In this document: piece by piece, positions 52,264 to 62,064 of the stretch
Layout of the letters: the number at the start of each line of letters is the position of its first letter
Numbering within the stretch: the stretch's first letter is position 1
Assembly (NCBI GenBank): GCA_963698735.1
Contig: CAVOSA010000037.1
Location: forward strand, 1-64,000
Direction of reading: 5' to 3'
Origin: RPQJ01 sp963698735
GTDB taxonomy: Bacteria > Pseudomonadota > Gammaproteobacteria > Steroidobacterales > Steroidobacteraceae
DNA: 64,000 bases
Translations under genes and position numbers: made by a program
The notes under the pieces: generated by a model
Told to the model about the DNA's origin: nothing
Databases searched by the model: none
Seen by the model: only the letters and a program-made list of their open reading frames with translations

Positions 52264-52276
52264 ATTACATTGTAAT
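52264..52276. promoter_or_regulatory. palindrome ATTACATTGTAAT in AT-rich intergenic patch
   Basis: A 13-bp near-palindrome with arms ATTACA and TGTAAT around one central base. It is in the most AT-rich patch of its neighbourhood, 171 bp upstream of the start of the small membrane protein. Its use as an operator is inferred. Confidence 0.35.
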
Positions 52277-52329
52277 TATGGAGATAGGCTGGTGATTTTG
52301 GGGGCTTGGGGACAGCCGGAAACGCAGAA

Positions 52330-52346
52330 GGCCGGCAGTGCCGGCC
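52330..52346 (-). terminator. hairpin terminator after the 131-residue gene
   Basis: Stem GGCCGGC / GCCGGCC (52330-52336 with 52340-52346), 3-nt loop, followed on the minus strand by TTCTGCGTTT. It lies 31 bp past the stop of the minus-strand gene at 52378. Confidence 0.5.
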
Positions 52347-52377
52347 CTCCTGCGGTCCATGCCCTGACCACCGCCCC

Positions 52378-52773
52378 CTAGGGAAACTGGATCTTCCCGC
52401 GCGGCGGACCGCCCTGCCCGAGCGCGGCGGCCGCGCCCGCTTCCGGGATGACGATCGAGGAGGCCTGCTGCCGGCGCATTTCCTGCAGTTCCTTCATCGT
52501 CTCGTCGAAAGCGACCTTGGCGCCCTCGGCAAAGCCCGCGCAGGCACCGGCCAGGTTCGTCGCCGGAATCTCGAACGACAGCGGCAGCACGCCGGCCGGC
52601 GTCATGATCTGGGCCTGGCCGACGAAGATCGACGGACGCGAGGCATCCGGCGTGCCGTCGGACTTGACCGGCGTCATGACGCGGATCGTGCCCACCTTGC
52701 GGTCGGAATACGTGTCTTCGCGGTACAGGTCGTCCGCGTCCATTCTCGGATCGGGGGCATTCGAGCCAGCCAT
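52378..52773 (-). CDS. conserved-looking hypothetical protein
   Basis: Cytoplasmic protein of 131 residues (MAGSNAPDPRMDADDLYRED on). A central VGQAQIMTPAGVLPLSFEI beta region and a helix (LAGACAGFAEGAKVAFDETM) are followed by a disordered end. No transmembrane segment or signal. Family not recognised. Its own terminator follows. Confidence 0.65.
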   Translation of the reverse strand: MAGSNAPDPRMDADDLYREDTYSDRKVGTIRVMTPVKSDGTPDASRPSIFVGQAQIMTPAGVLPLSFEIPATNLAGACAGFAEGAKVAFDETMKELQEMRRQQASSIVIPEAGAAAALGQGGPPRGKIQFP

Positions 52774-52829
52774 GTCTTGGGTCCTTTACGTTCGGCGCCG
52801 CGCGCTCCGCGCGGCGGGCGACAACGTTA

Positions 52830-53039
52830 TCAGAATCTGGCGTCGCCTTCCCCGCCCCCCGGTCCGTTCCATGTGCCTTCGCGCGGCCACGGGTTCAGCG
52901 CGACGTAATAGAACAGGATCAGGTTCACGAGCGGGATCGACGCCATGATCGCGAGCCAGGGCGGGTACCCCATGCGCCCGAGGATCTTCCAGAACGCGAC
53001 GAGCTGCAGCAGCGAGAGGATGGCAAACCAGCGGATCAT
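52830..53039 (-). CDS. small two-helix membrane protein
   Basis: Protein of 69 residues: MIRWFAILSLLQLVAFWKIL then YPPWLAIMASIPLVNLILFY, ending in a hydrophilic PREGTWNGPGGGEGDARF tail. Function unknown. It diverges from hutU, with 54 bp between starts. Confidence 0.6.
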   Translation of the reverse strand: MIRWFAILSLLQLVAFWKILGRMGYPPWLAIMASIPLVNLILFYYVALNPWPREGTWNGPGGGEGDARF

Positions 53040-53093
53040 GCGGCTCTCCGGGGCGGACGGCCCCTGTTGCAGCGGGAATGATATAACGCGCGC

Positions 53094-54770
<1,677 letters not shown>

Positions 54771-54805
54771 AGGCGCCGTCGTCTCGCGTTTCGCCGTACC
54801 CTCCG

Positions 54806-54829
54806 ACTGACCCCTGACCTCTAACCCCT
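54806..54829 (-). repeat. 24-bp intergenic repeat, copy 2
   Basis: The reverse complement of 54806-54829 differs from 29900-29923 only in its four central bases. It is in the hutU-hutI gap. Confidence 0.55.
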
Positions 54830-54848
54830 CTCCTGCCCCCTAACCCCA

Positions 54849-56111
54849 TTGCTCAGCCTCTGGCGCAACGCCTCCATCGCCACCTGCGACGACGACCGCC
54901 GCGTCATCACCGACGGCGCCGTGGTCACGGACGACGACACGGTCACGTGGGTGGGCCGGGCCGCGGACCTGCCGCCAGGCCTCGCACCCGACCGCACGAT
55001 CGAACTGGCCGGCCGGTGGCTGACGCCGGGCCTCATCGACTGCCACACGCACATCGTGTTTGGCGGCCAGCGCGCCGCGGAGTTCGCGCGCCGTACCGCG
55101 GGCACCAGCTATGCCGACATCGCGCGCGAAGGCGGCGGCATTCTCAATACGGTGCGTGCGACGCGAGTTTTGTCCGTCGAGGAACTCGCTCGTGCGAGTG
55201 AGCCCCGCCTGCGCGCCCTCCTGCAGGAAGGCGTGACGACGGTCGAGATCAAGTCTGGATACGGGCTCGATTTCGATGCGGAGCGCCGCATGCTGCTCGC
55301 GGCGCGAATGCTCGAGCAGCGAATGCCGGTGACTGTCGTGACGTCGCTGCTCGCGGCGCACGCGCTGCCGCCGGAGTACAAGGGACGCGCGGATGACTAC
55401 ATCGACCTGATCTGTCGCGATTGGCTGCCGCGGTTCGCTCGGGATAGGAGCCCTCACCCCAACCCTCTCCCGCTCGCGCGGGAGAGGGAGCGGAGGCTCG
55501 TGGACATGGTCGACGCGTACTGCGAGCACATCGCCTTCAGCGCGTCGCAACTGGACCGGTTGTTCACCACAGCGAAAGCGCACGGCTGGCCCGTGCGACT
55601 GCATTCGGAGCAGCTCTCCAACATCGGCGGCGCCCGGCTCGCCGCGCGCCACGGCGCGCTCGCGTGCGACCATCTCGAATACGCCACCGAGGACGACGCG
55701 ATGGAACTCGCGCGTGCCGGCACGGTGGCCGTGATGTTGCCGGTCGCGTACTACGTGCTCGCCGATCCCCGCCTGCCGCCGATCGAGCACTTCCGCGCGC
55801 ACGGCGTGCCGATGGCCGTCGCGAGCGACGCCAATCCGGGTTCGGCGCCGGGAGCGTCGCTGCTCACCGCGATGAACATGGCACGCCGGCTGTTCGGCAT
55901 GACCAGCAACGAAGTGCTCGACGGTGTCACGCGCCACGCGGCGCGCGCACTGGGCCTGGGCACGCATCACGGACAGATCGCGCCGGGGTATCGCGCCGAC
56001 TTCGCCGCCTGGTCGATCGACACGCTCGACGAACTCGGCTACTGGATCGGCTTCAATCCGTGCAGCATGGTGGTGCGCGACGGCGAGATCGTGCTGGAGC
56101 GGGACGTATGA
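54849..56111 (+). CDS. hutI: imidazolonepropionase
   Basis: Metal-dependent amidohydrolase of 420 residues; opens the imidazolone ring to formiminoglutamate, the third step of histidine breakdown. Metal motif DCHTHIVFGGQRAAEF near 64 and AHALPPEYKGRADDYIDL are seen, as well as the SDANPGSAPGASL block. A TTG at 54849 is the best start in frame; no ATG is near. A REP-like palindrome at 55451-55488 is translated in frame (SPHPNPLPLARERE), an insertion of about 17 residues between the catalytic segments that is foreign to HutI. The gene overlaps hutG by 4 bp. Confidence 0.9.
   Translation: MLSLWRNASIATCDDDRRVITDGAVVTDDDTVTWVGRAADLPPGLAPDRTIELAGRWLTPGLIDCHTHIVFGGQRAAEFARRTAGTSYADIAREGGGILNTVRATRVLSVEELARASEPRLRALLQEGVTTVEIKSGYGLDFDAERRMLLAARMLEQRMPVTVVTSLLAAHALPPEYKGRADDYIDLICRDWLPRFARDRSPHPNPLPLARERERRLVDMVDAYCEHIAFSASQLDRLFTTAKAHGWPVRLHSEQLSNIGGARLAARHGALACDHLEYATEDDAMELARAGTVAVMLPVAYYVLADPRLPPIEHFRAHGVPMAVASDANPGSAPGASLLTAMNMARRLFGMTSNEVLDGVTRHAARALGLGTHHGQIAPGYRADFAAWSIDTLDELGYWIGFNPCSMVVRDGEIVLERDV
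55451..55488. repeat. REP-like palindrome inside hutI
   Basis: Begins CCCTCACCCCAACCCTCTCC; its hairpin arms CCCTCTCCCGC (55463-55473) and GCGGGAGAGGG (55478-55488) are perfect with a 4-nt loop. Same sequence class as the palindrome in uvrA. Confidence 0.8.
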
Positions 56112-57088
56112 GCGACATAACCAGCGAAATGAGCGAGTGGCGCGGCCGCGTGGACGCGGTCGACGGCGACGCCGGCCGGCGCTGGCACCAGGCCGTACGT
56201 CCGGCGGCGGAGGCTTCGACTCCCGGCGTCGCGTTGCTCGGCTTCGCGTGCGACGCGGGTGTGCGGCGTAACCACGGCCGAGTCGGCGCGGCAGCCGGCC
56301 CGCGCACGCTGCGCAAGTACCTCTCGAACCTGGCATGGCACGGTGGCACGGGCGCCGCGCTCTACGACGCAGGCGACGTCGTGTGCCAGGACGATGGCCT
56401 GGAGTCGGCGCAGTCCGCCTACGCGCAGCATGCGGCCCGGTTGCTGCGCGCCGGTCATCGCGTGATCGGTCTCGGCGGCGGGCACGAGATCGCCTGGGCG
56501 TCCTACCAGGGCATCGCGCAGGCCTTGCAGGGCGATCAGCGGCTCGAGCGGCTCGGCATCGTCAACTTCGACGCGCACTTCGACCTGCGGCAACCGGAGC
56601 AGCACGGCCACGGCAGCTCCGGCACGCCGTTCCTGCAGATCGCGGAATCGCGCGCGGCGGCCGGCCTCGACTTCCGGTACCTGTGCCTCGGCATCAGCGA
56701 GACGGCAAACACGCCGGCATTGTTCGCGCGCGCAGCGGGTCTCGGTGTACGGCACGTGCTCGACGTGGACATCGCCGAACCCGCCGTCGATGCGCAACTG
56801 CGGGAATTCATCGCGGGCTGCGACGGCATCTACTGCACGTTCTGTCTCGACGTCCTGCCTCCCGCGGTGGCGCCGGGCGTCAGCGCACCGTCGGGACTCG
56901 GCATTCCGCTGCATCGGGCGATGGCTCTGCTGCGCCAGTTGCGCCGCGACTGCAGGAACGCGCCGGGCGGCGACAAGCTGGTCCTCGCAGACATCGCCGA
57001 ATACAGCCCGGGCTTCGACTCGCCAGACGGACGCACCGGGCGCACCGCGGCGCGCATCGCTTACGAACTGGCTGCCATCAGTCCGTGA
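56108..57088 (+). CDS. hutG: formimidoylglutamase
   Basis: Arginase/ureohydrolase-fold Mn-dependent enzyme of 326 residues, predicted to split formiminoglutamate to glutamate and formamide. Metal and substrate blocks are LGGGHEIAWAS, NFDAHFDLRQP, and FCLDVLPPAVAPGVS. ATGA overlap with hutI couples the two. It closes the hut unit. Confidence 0.9.
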   Translation: MSDITSEMSEWRGRVDAVDGDAGRRWHQAVRPAAEASTPGVALLGFACDAGVRRNHGRVGAAAGPRTLRKYLSNLAWHGGTGAALYDAGDVVCQDDGLESAQSAYAQHAARLLRAGHRVIGLGGGHEIAWASYQGIAQALQGDQRLERLGIVNFDAHFDLRQPEQHGHGSSGTPFLQIAESRAAAGLDFRYLCLGISETANTPALFARAAGLGVRHVLDVDIAEPAVDAQLREFIAGCDGIYCTFCLDVLPPAVAPGVSAPSGLGIPLHRAMALLRQLRRDCRNAPGGDKLVLADIAEYSPGFDSPDGRTGRTAARIAYELAAISP

Positions 57089-57247
57089 CTGCGGGCTGAA
57101 TCACGCACCCTCCGGCCTCAGGACTGGCAAGCCGCCGACGGTCAGGTCCGCTCCCGTGCGGAGCGCGACGGCCCTGTTTTTGCCGGCGACAGCAGTCGGG
57201 CGTATCCTGCGCGTCCCACGCCTGGTCCAGGCCTGTGACCCGACGAC

Positions 57248-58891
57248 ATGAAGCTGAAAGCCGCTGCACTTGGTGTTGCCCTGTTCGCGCTCGTGCTGAC
57301 GGGATGCGACCGTCGCAAGGACGAGTCACCGCCCGTGGAATCGAAAGCTGCGGTCACCTCGGACAAGGCGGACACACCCGAGGGTGATCGCCACCTGCCG
57401 CCGGGAATCGACTGGTTCGCGGGCGACGTCGACGCGGCTTTTGCCGCAGCCAAGGCCGCGAACAAGCCGGTGTTCCTGTACTGGGGTGCCGAATGGTGCC
57501 CGCCCTGTGCGCAGATCAAGGCCACGATCTTCAGCAAACGCGAGTTCCAGGAACGCTCGCGGCTGTTCGTGCCCGTGTACCTCGACGGCGACACCCCGAG
57601 CGCACAGAAGCACGGTGAACATTTCGGCGTCGTCGGCTACCCGACGATGATCCTGTTCAAGCCGGACGGCACCGAGATCACGCGCCTGCCGGGCGGCGTG
57701 GACGTCGCCCGCTACGCGAAGGTACTCGACGTCGCGCTGGCCGATGCACGCCCCGTGAGCGACATCCTCGCTGCCGCGCGCAGCGGCGGCGCGGTGACCG
57801 CCAACGACTGGAAGCTGCTGGCTTACTATTCGTGGGGCACGGACAACGGGCGAGTGGTGCCCGAGGACCAGCAGCTGGCGACGTTCCGCGCGCTGGCGGA
57901 CCGCTGCCCGGCCGAGTTGCCCGGTGAATGCGCCCGGTTCTTCTTCGATTACCTCGGCGCGGTGGCCGACGCCGCCGCACCCGGCAAGCCGGCGCTCGAC
58001 GGCCTCGCGCGCGCGGACAATCGCCGCAAGTTGCTGGCAATGCTGCCGTTGCCTTCCGTGCAGGCGGCCAACGTCGACAACCTGCTGTATGGGCCGAAGG
58101 ACGTGATCGGGCTGCTGTCCGACGACGGCAAGCCGGAGCGTGCCGAACTCACCCGTGCCTGGAACGCCGCGCTCGGCCAGCTCAGTGGTGACGGTGCAAC
58201 CCCGCTGTCGCCGGCCGAGCAGCTGCTGCTGGTCCGCGCACGCGTCATGCTGGCGAAGCTGGATGCGCCGGATGCGCCGTTGCCGCCTGCACTGCTCGAC
58301 GAGGCCCGTGCGTCCGTCGCCCGCGTCGATGCTGCAGCCGTGGACAGCTACGCGCGCCAGGCGGCGATCAACGCGGCGGCGAACCTGTACTGGGAAGCGG
58401 GCCTCGACGCCGAGGCGAACACGCTGCTGACCGCGGAACTCGAGAAATCGAAGTCGCCCTACTACTTCATGCTCGACCTCGCGGATCTCGCGGAGAAAGC
58501 CGGTCGCAAACAGGAAGCGGTGCAGTGGCTGGCCCGCGCGTACGCAGGGGCCAAGGGTCCGGCCACCCGCTTCCAGTGGGGCTACAACTACCTGGTGGGC
58601 ATGCTCGAAATGACACCCGAGGACGTCAAGGGAATCGAGCGCGCCGGGCTCTCGGTGCTCGGTGAACTCGACGGCTCGCCGGACGCCTTCTACCAGCGCA
58701 CGCGCATGCGCCTCGAGCAGCTCGACAGCAAGCTGCTCGAATGGGGCAAGTCGGGCGAGGAAGCCAGGGTCATCGAGACGTTGCGCACGCGCACGGGCGA
58801 GATCTGCCGCAAGCTGCCGGCGAACGATCCAGGCCGGGGGAACTGCGAGAAGTTCCTCAACCCCGCAGCGAAAGCCACTCAGGCCGCGTAA
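57248..58891 (+). CDS. thioredoxin-fold lipoprotein with helical C-terminus
   Basis: Lipoprotein of 547 residues. The signal ends in LVLTGC (Cys20 region). A thioredoxin domain (about 50-170) carries the redox motif EWCPPCAQI and the cis-Pro region GYPTMILFKPDG. The remaining 370 residues are helical and look like a repeat solenoid, with ELEKSKSPYYFMLDLADLAE and a TPR-like stretch. A periplasmic disulfide reductase or isomerase is likely; the partner is unknown. Its 3' end overlaps the convergent GNAT gene by 35 bp. Confidence 0.82.
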   Translation: MKLKAAALGVALFALVLTGCDRRKDESPPVESKAAVTSDKADTPEGDRHLPPGIDWFAGDVDAAFAAAKAANKPVFLYWGAEWCPPCAQIKATIFSKREFQERSRLFVPVYLDGDTPSAQKHGEHFGVVGYPTMILFKPDGTEITRLPGGVDVARYAKVLDVALADARPVSDILAAARSGGAVTANDWKLLAYYSWGTDNGRVVPEDQQLATFRALADRCPAELPGECARFFFDYLGAVADAAAPGKPALDGLARADNRRKLLAMLPLPSVQAANVDNLLYGPKDVIGLLSDDGKPERAELTRAWNAALGQLSGDGATPLSPAEQLLLVRARVMLAKLDAPDAPLPPALLDEARASVARVDAAAVDSYARQAAINAAANLYWEAGLDAEANTLLTAELEKSKSPYYFMLDLADLAEKAGRKQEAVQWLARAYAGAKGPATRFQWGYNYLVGMLEMTPEDVKGIERAGLSVLGELDGSPDAFYQRTRMRLEQLDSKLLEWGKSGEEARVIETLRTRTGEICRKLPANDPGRGNCEKFLNPAAKATQAA

Positions 58892-59450
58892 TCGCGTACT
58901 TCACGGCCGCACGCTCTTCCTCGCTGCGGCCGGCGATGACGTCCTCCGGGTAGACGAAGTCGCCCGCGTGGCGCAGGCCGCACTTTTCCATCACGTGCCG
59001 CGAGGCCTGGTTGCCTGCCAGCGTACGCGCGGAAATCCGGTCGGCACCCGTGCGCGTGAAACCATGCGTCACGAGCGCCCGGGCCCCCTCGGTTGCGTAC
59101 CCGTGGCCCCAGGCCGCACGACGCAGGCGGTACCCCAGTTCGAGATACGCGGGCTCGATGCGGTCGTCGCGCAGGTGGAACCAGCCCAGGAACCCGCCGG
59201 TGTCACGCCGCTCGGCGGCGAAATACCCCAGCCCGGGTTGCGATTCGTAGATGGCGAACCAGCGCGGCAGGTAGGTTTCGACGTAGGCGTTGCGCGGCGT
59301 CGGCCTGCCGTAGGTGATGTACCGCATCACCTGCGGGTCGGCATCCAGTTCGACGAGCAGGTCCGCATCCGCCGGCGTGAAGCGGCGCAGCCGCAGGCGT
59401 TCCGTCTCCAGTAGGATGTGCAGGGTCACGGTCCCGATCACGCATGCCAA
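58857..59450 (-). CDS. GNAT N-acetyltransferase, RimJ/RimL-like
   Basis: Protein of 197 residues with the RimJ/RimL-type GNAT layout: LLETERLRLRRFTPADADLL, GYFAAERRDTGGFLGWFHL, the acetyl-CoA motif YRLRRAAWGHGYATEGARAL and NQASRHVMEKCGLRHAG. It may acetylate protein N-termini or a small molecule. The ATG at 59450 overlaps the divergent ltaE start by 7 bp; a GTG at 59429 is an alternative start that avoids this. Confidence 0.85.
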   Translation of the reverse strand: MACVIGTVTLHILLETERLRLRRFTPADADLLVELDADPQVMRYITYGRPTPRNAYVETYLPRWFAIYESQPGLGYFAAERRDTGGFLGWFHLRDDRIEPAYLELGYRLRRAAWGHGYATEGARALVTHGFTRTGADRISARTLAGNQASRHVMEKCGLRHAGDFVYPEDVIAGRSEEERAAVKYAITRPEWLSLRG

Positions 59451-60484
59451 TGAGCGCTGAAGTTTACGATTTCCGCAGCGACAACGTGGGCGGCGTCGCC
59501 CCGGAGCTGCTCGAAGCGATCGTCGCTGCGAATCACGGAGCGGCCGCGCCCTACGGTGACGACGAGTTCAGCCGCGCCATGACCGCCCGCTTCCGCGACG
59601 TCTTCGAGCGCGATCTCGTCGCCTTCCCGGTCGCGACCGGCACGGGCGCCAACTGCGTCGCGCTTGCGGGGCTCGCGAATCCCTACGGTGCGATCTACTG
59701 CCACGAGACGGCGCACATCAACGTCTACGAGTGCGGCGCGCCGGAGTTCTTCACGGGCGCCAAGCTGGTCGCACTCGGCGGCGCCGAGTACAAGCTGCAC
59801 GCTGCGGAACTCGACGCAGCGCTCGCATTGGCAGGTCGCGGCAATCCGACACGCGTGCAGCCTTTCGCGCTCAACGTTACGCAACCCACCGACTTCGGCA
59901 CCTTGTACACGCTCGATGAACTCGAGTCGCTGAGCGACGTGGCGCACCGGCACGGTCTGCTCGTGCATCTCGATGGCGCACGGTTCGCCAATGCCATTGC
60001 GGCGCTCGGCTGCACGCCGGCAGAGATGACCTGGCGCGCCGGAGTCGACATCGTATCGTTCGGCGCTACCAAGAACGGCGCGATGAATGCGGAAGCCGTG
60101 CTGGTGTTCGATCCCACGATCGCGGCGAAGCTGCCTTTCCTGATGAAGCGTGGCGGACAGGTCGTGTCGAAGGCGCGCTTCATTTCGGCGCAGCTCGAAC
60201 GCTATCTCGCCGACGATCGCTGGCTCGTGCGCGCGCGCCAAGCCAACGCCAACGCAGCCCGTCTCGCTCAGCGTCTGCGGGCGGTCAGGGACGTCGATCT
60301 CATCGGCGCCGTCCAGATCAACATGCTGTTCGCGCGCCTGCCGGAAGTGGCCGTGGCTGCGCTCGACCGCGGACCGTTCCGGTACTACAAGCTCGGCCGC
60401 GACCAGCGCTTCGTCTGCCGGCACGACCAGGAGTCCGCCGGCATGGATCTGCTCGTCAGCACGATCGAGGAGGCGCTCGCATGA
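59444..60484 (+). CDS. ltaE: L-threonine aldolase
   Basis: PLP enzyme of 346 residues cleaving L-threonine (or L-allo-threonine) to glycine and acetaldehyde. Family blocks: YDFRSDNVGGVAPELLEAI, TGTGANCVALAGLANPYG, CHETAHINVYECGAPEF, LLVHLDGARFANAIAALG and the PLP lysine in IVSFGATKNGAMNAEAV (near residue 209). A second ATG at 59450 is also possible. It shares a 4-bp overlap with the secretin-domain gene downstream. Confidence 0.9.
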   Translation: MPMSAEVYDFRSDNVGGVAPELLEAIVAANHGAAAPYGDDEFSRAMTARFRDVFERDLVAFPVATGTGANCVALAGLANPYGAIYCHETAHINVYECGAPEFFTGAKLVALGGAEYKLHAAELDAALALAGRGNPTRVQPFALNVTQPTDFGTLYTLDELESLSDVAHRHGLLVHLDGARFANAIAALGCTPAEMTWRAGVDIVSFGATKNGAMNAEAVLVFDPTIAAKLPFLMKRGGQVVSKARFISAQLERYLADDRWLVRARQANANAARLAQRLRAVRDVDLIGAVQINMLFARLPEVAVAALDRGPFRYYKLGRDQRFVCRHDQESAGMDLLVSTIEEALA

Positions 60485-61350
60485 CGCAGATCCGGCCGGG
60501 CCTGCTGTCGGTCAGTCTGCACCGCGGCGCGGCGCTACTGCTGCTCATGGTCGTTGCGTCGTTCGCCCAGGCCGACTCGCTTGAGACGATCCAGCTCAAC
60601 CACCGCATGGCCGAGGACCTGCTGCCGATCCTGCAGCCGCTCGTGCCCGCGGGCTCGGTGATCACGGGCACCGGTGACGTGCTGCTGGTCCGCACGGATG
60701 AAGCCACGCTCCGGCAGCTGCGCGAAGTCATCGCGAGCCTCGATCGCGCGCCGCGGCAACTCCTGATCACCGTGGGCCAGGTGACGAACACCCGGGACGG
60801 CGGCACGTCGGTGCGCGGCTCTGGCACGATTGGCTCGGGCGACGTCCAGGTCGGCGTCAACCAGCCGCCACGGCCGGACGCGGGCGGGCAGGTGGTCGTT
60901 CGCAGCGGCGCCACGAGCGGCGACCTGGGCAACGTCGCGAGCGTTCGCGCGCTCGAGGGGTACGAGACCTACATCGCGATCGGCCAGTCGCACCCGTTCA
61001 CCTCCACGACCGTCACCGGCGGCGGTTTCTATCCGCCCGTCGTCTCGCAGACGACCGGCTACCGCGACGTGCAGAGCGGCTTCTACGCGACGCCGCGCGT
61101 CAACGGCGACCGCGTCACGCTGGAGATCTCGCCGCAGCAGCAGCGACTGATCAGCGGCAATCGCGGAGCACAGGCTAGCGTGGCAACCGGCAGTGCCACG
61201 ACGACGGTGAGCGGCCGGCTCGGGGAATGGATCGAAATCGGCGGGGTCGCTGAGACGTCTGCCGGTTCGAACACGGGACTGGTCACGTGGGGCGCGCGCT
61301 CCGGTTCGACGCAGTACTCGGCACGGGTCAAGGTGGAAGAAGTCCCCTGA
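60481..61350 (+). CDS. secretin N-domain protein without pore domain
   Basis: Exported protein of 289 residues (signal MTQIRPGLLSVSLHRGAALLLLMVV type, ending near ASFAQA). Residues 33-95 show the secretin N1 fold pattern ETIQLNHRMAEDLLPILQPLV and LREVIASLDRAPRQLLITVG. The remainder is beta-rich and lacks a recognisable multimeric secretin pore (PF00263-type) region. Its start lies within the ltaE stop (ATGA). The role is unknown; it may be a periplasmic accessory of a secretin system or an orphan. Confidence 0.7.
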   Translation: MTQIRPGLLSVSLHRGAALLLLMVVASFAQADSLETIQLNHRMAEDLLPILQPLVPAGSVITGTGDVLLVRTDEATLRQLREVIASLDRAPRQLLITVGQVTNTRDGGTSVRGSGTIGSGDVQVGVNQPPRPDAGGQVVVRSGATSGDLGNVASVRALEGYETYIAIGQSHPFTSTTVTGGGFYPPVVSQTTGYRDVQSGFYATPRVNGDRVTLEISPQQQRLISGNRGAQASVATGSATTTVSGRLGEWIEIGGVAETSAGSNTGLVTWGARSGSTQYSARVKVEEVP

Positions 61351-61434
61351 GGGGACGCCGCCAGGTCGCGCAACCTGCGGCGCGCGCAGATTCGTGCACG
61401 GCCGCCGCAGGCGGTCACCCCCGCGTGCGATCGC

Positions 61435-61971
61435 TCAGGGCTGCGGGGGCGGCGGCGTTGCCGGCGCGGGCGGCGGTGCTGCCGCAGGCTCGACGGTGAG
61501 TCCGGACGACGGCGCGACGGGCTCCGCTGCAGGGATGATCTCGAAACGATCCACGAAGTAATCCGTTTCGCCGAAGCACGAGGTCGGCAATCCACGGTGC
61601 TCCCTGTAGTGCATGCGGACCTGTTGACCGACGGCCTTGTGCAGCTGCTCGGCGACGGTTGCGTCACGCACGCTGAAGTTCCAGATCTGCGGCGCCACGC
61701 CGCCCACGACGTACTGCGCGACCTCTCCCTCATAGGTCTTGCAGATCCAGCCGCGCTTGGAGAACTTCTGCAGCACGCCGGCGCGCTCGCCTTCCGAGTA
61801 GCTCCACCACAGCATGAACGCCGTGTAGAGCCCGATCAGCACCAGCGCGCCGAACAGGCTGCCCCAGAGCCACGACCTGAAGCTGCGGCGCGGCGGCCTG
61901 GCTGCCGGCGGCGGTGCGATCGGCGGCGTCGCGGGCGTGGTGGCATTGGCGGCGGTTGGCGTTTCGGCCAT
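61435..61971 (-). CDS. membrane-anchored conserved-looking hypothetical protein
   Basis: Protein of 178 residues: a Pro/Ala-rich N-terminus, one membrane helix (LWGSLFGALVLIGLYTAFML), then WSYSEGERAGVLQKFSKRGW and CKTYEGEVAQYVVGG, a globular part of about 100 residues, and a Pro-rich tail. The YSEGERAGVLQKFSKRGW block is familiar from proteobacterial proteins of unknown function. Probably a one-pass inner-membrane protein. Confidence 0.7.
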   Translation of the reverse strand: MAETPTAANATTPATPPIAPPPAARPPRRSFRSWLWGSLFGALVLIGLYTAFMLWWSYSEGERAGVLQKFSKRGWICKTYEGEVAQYVVGGVAPQIWNFSVRDATVAEQLHKAVGQQVRMHYREHRGLPTSCFGETDYFVDRFEIIPAAEPVAPSSGLTVEPAAAPPPAPATPPPPQP

Positions 61972-62064
61972 GACGTGGGCTCCCGGGCGTGGTCAATTCG
62001 TGCGATCGAGGCGCCGCGGCTGGCGCAGCGCCGCCGCATCCTAGCAGACCCTTCGGCTCGCTTC

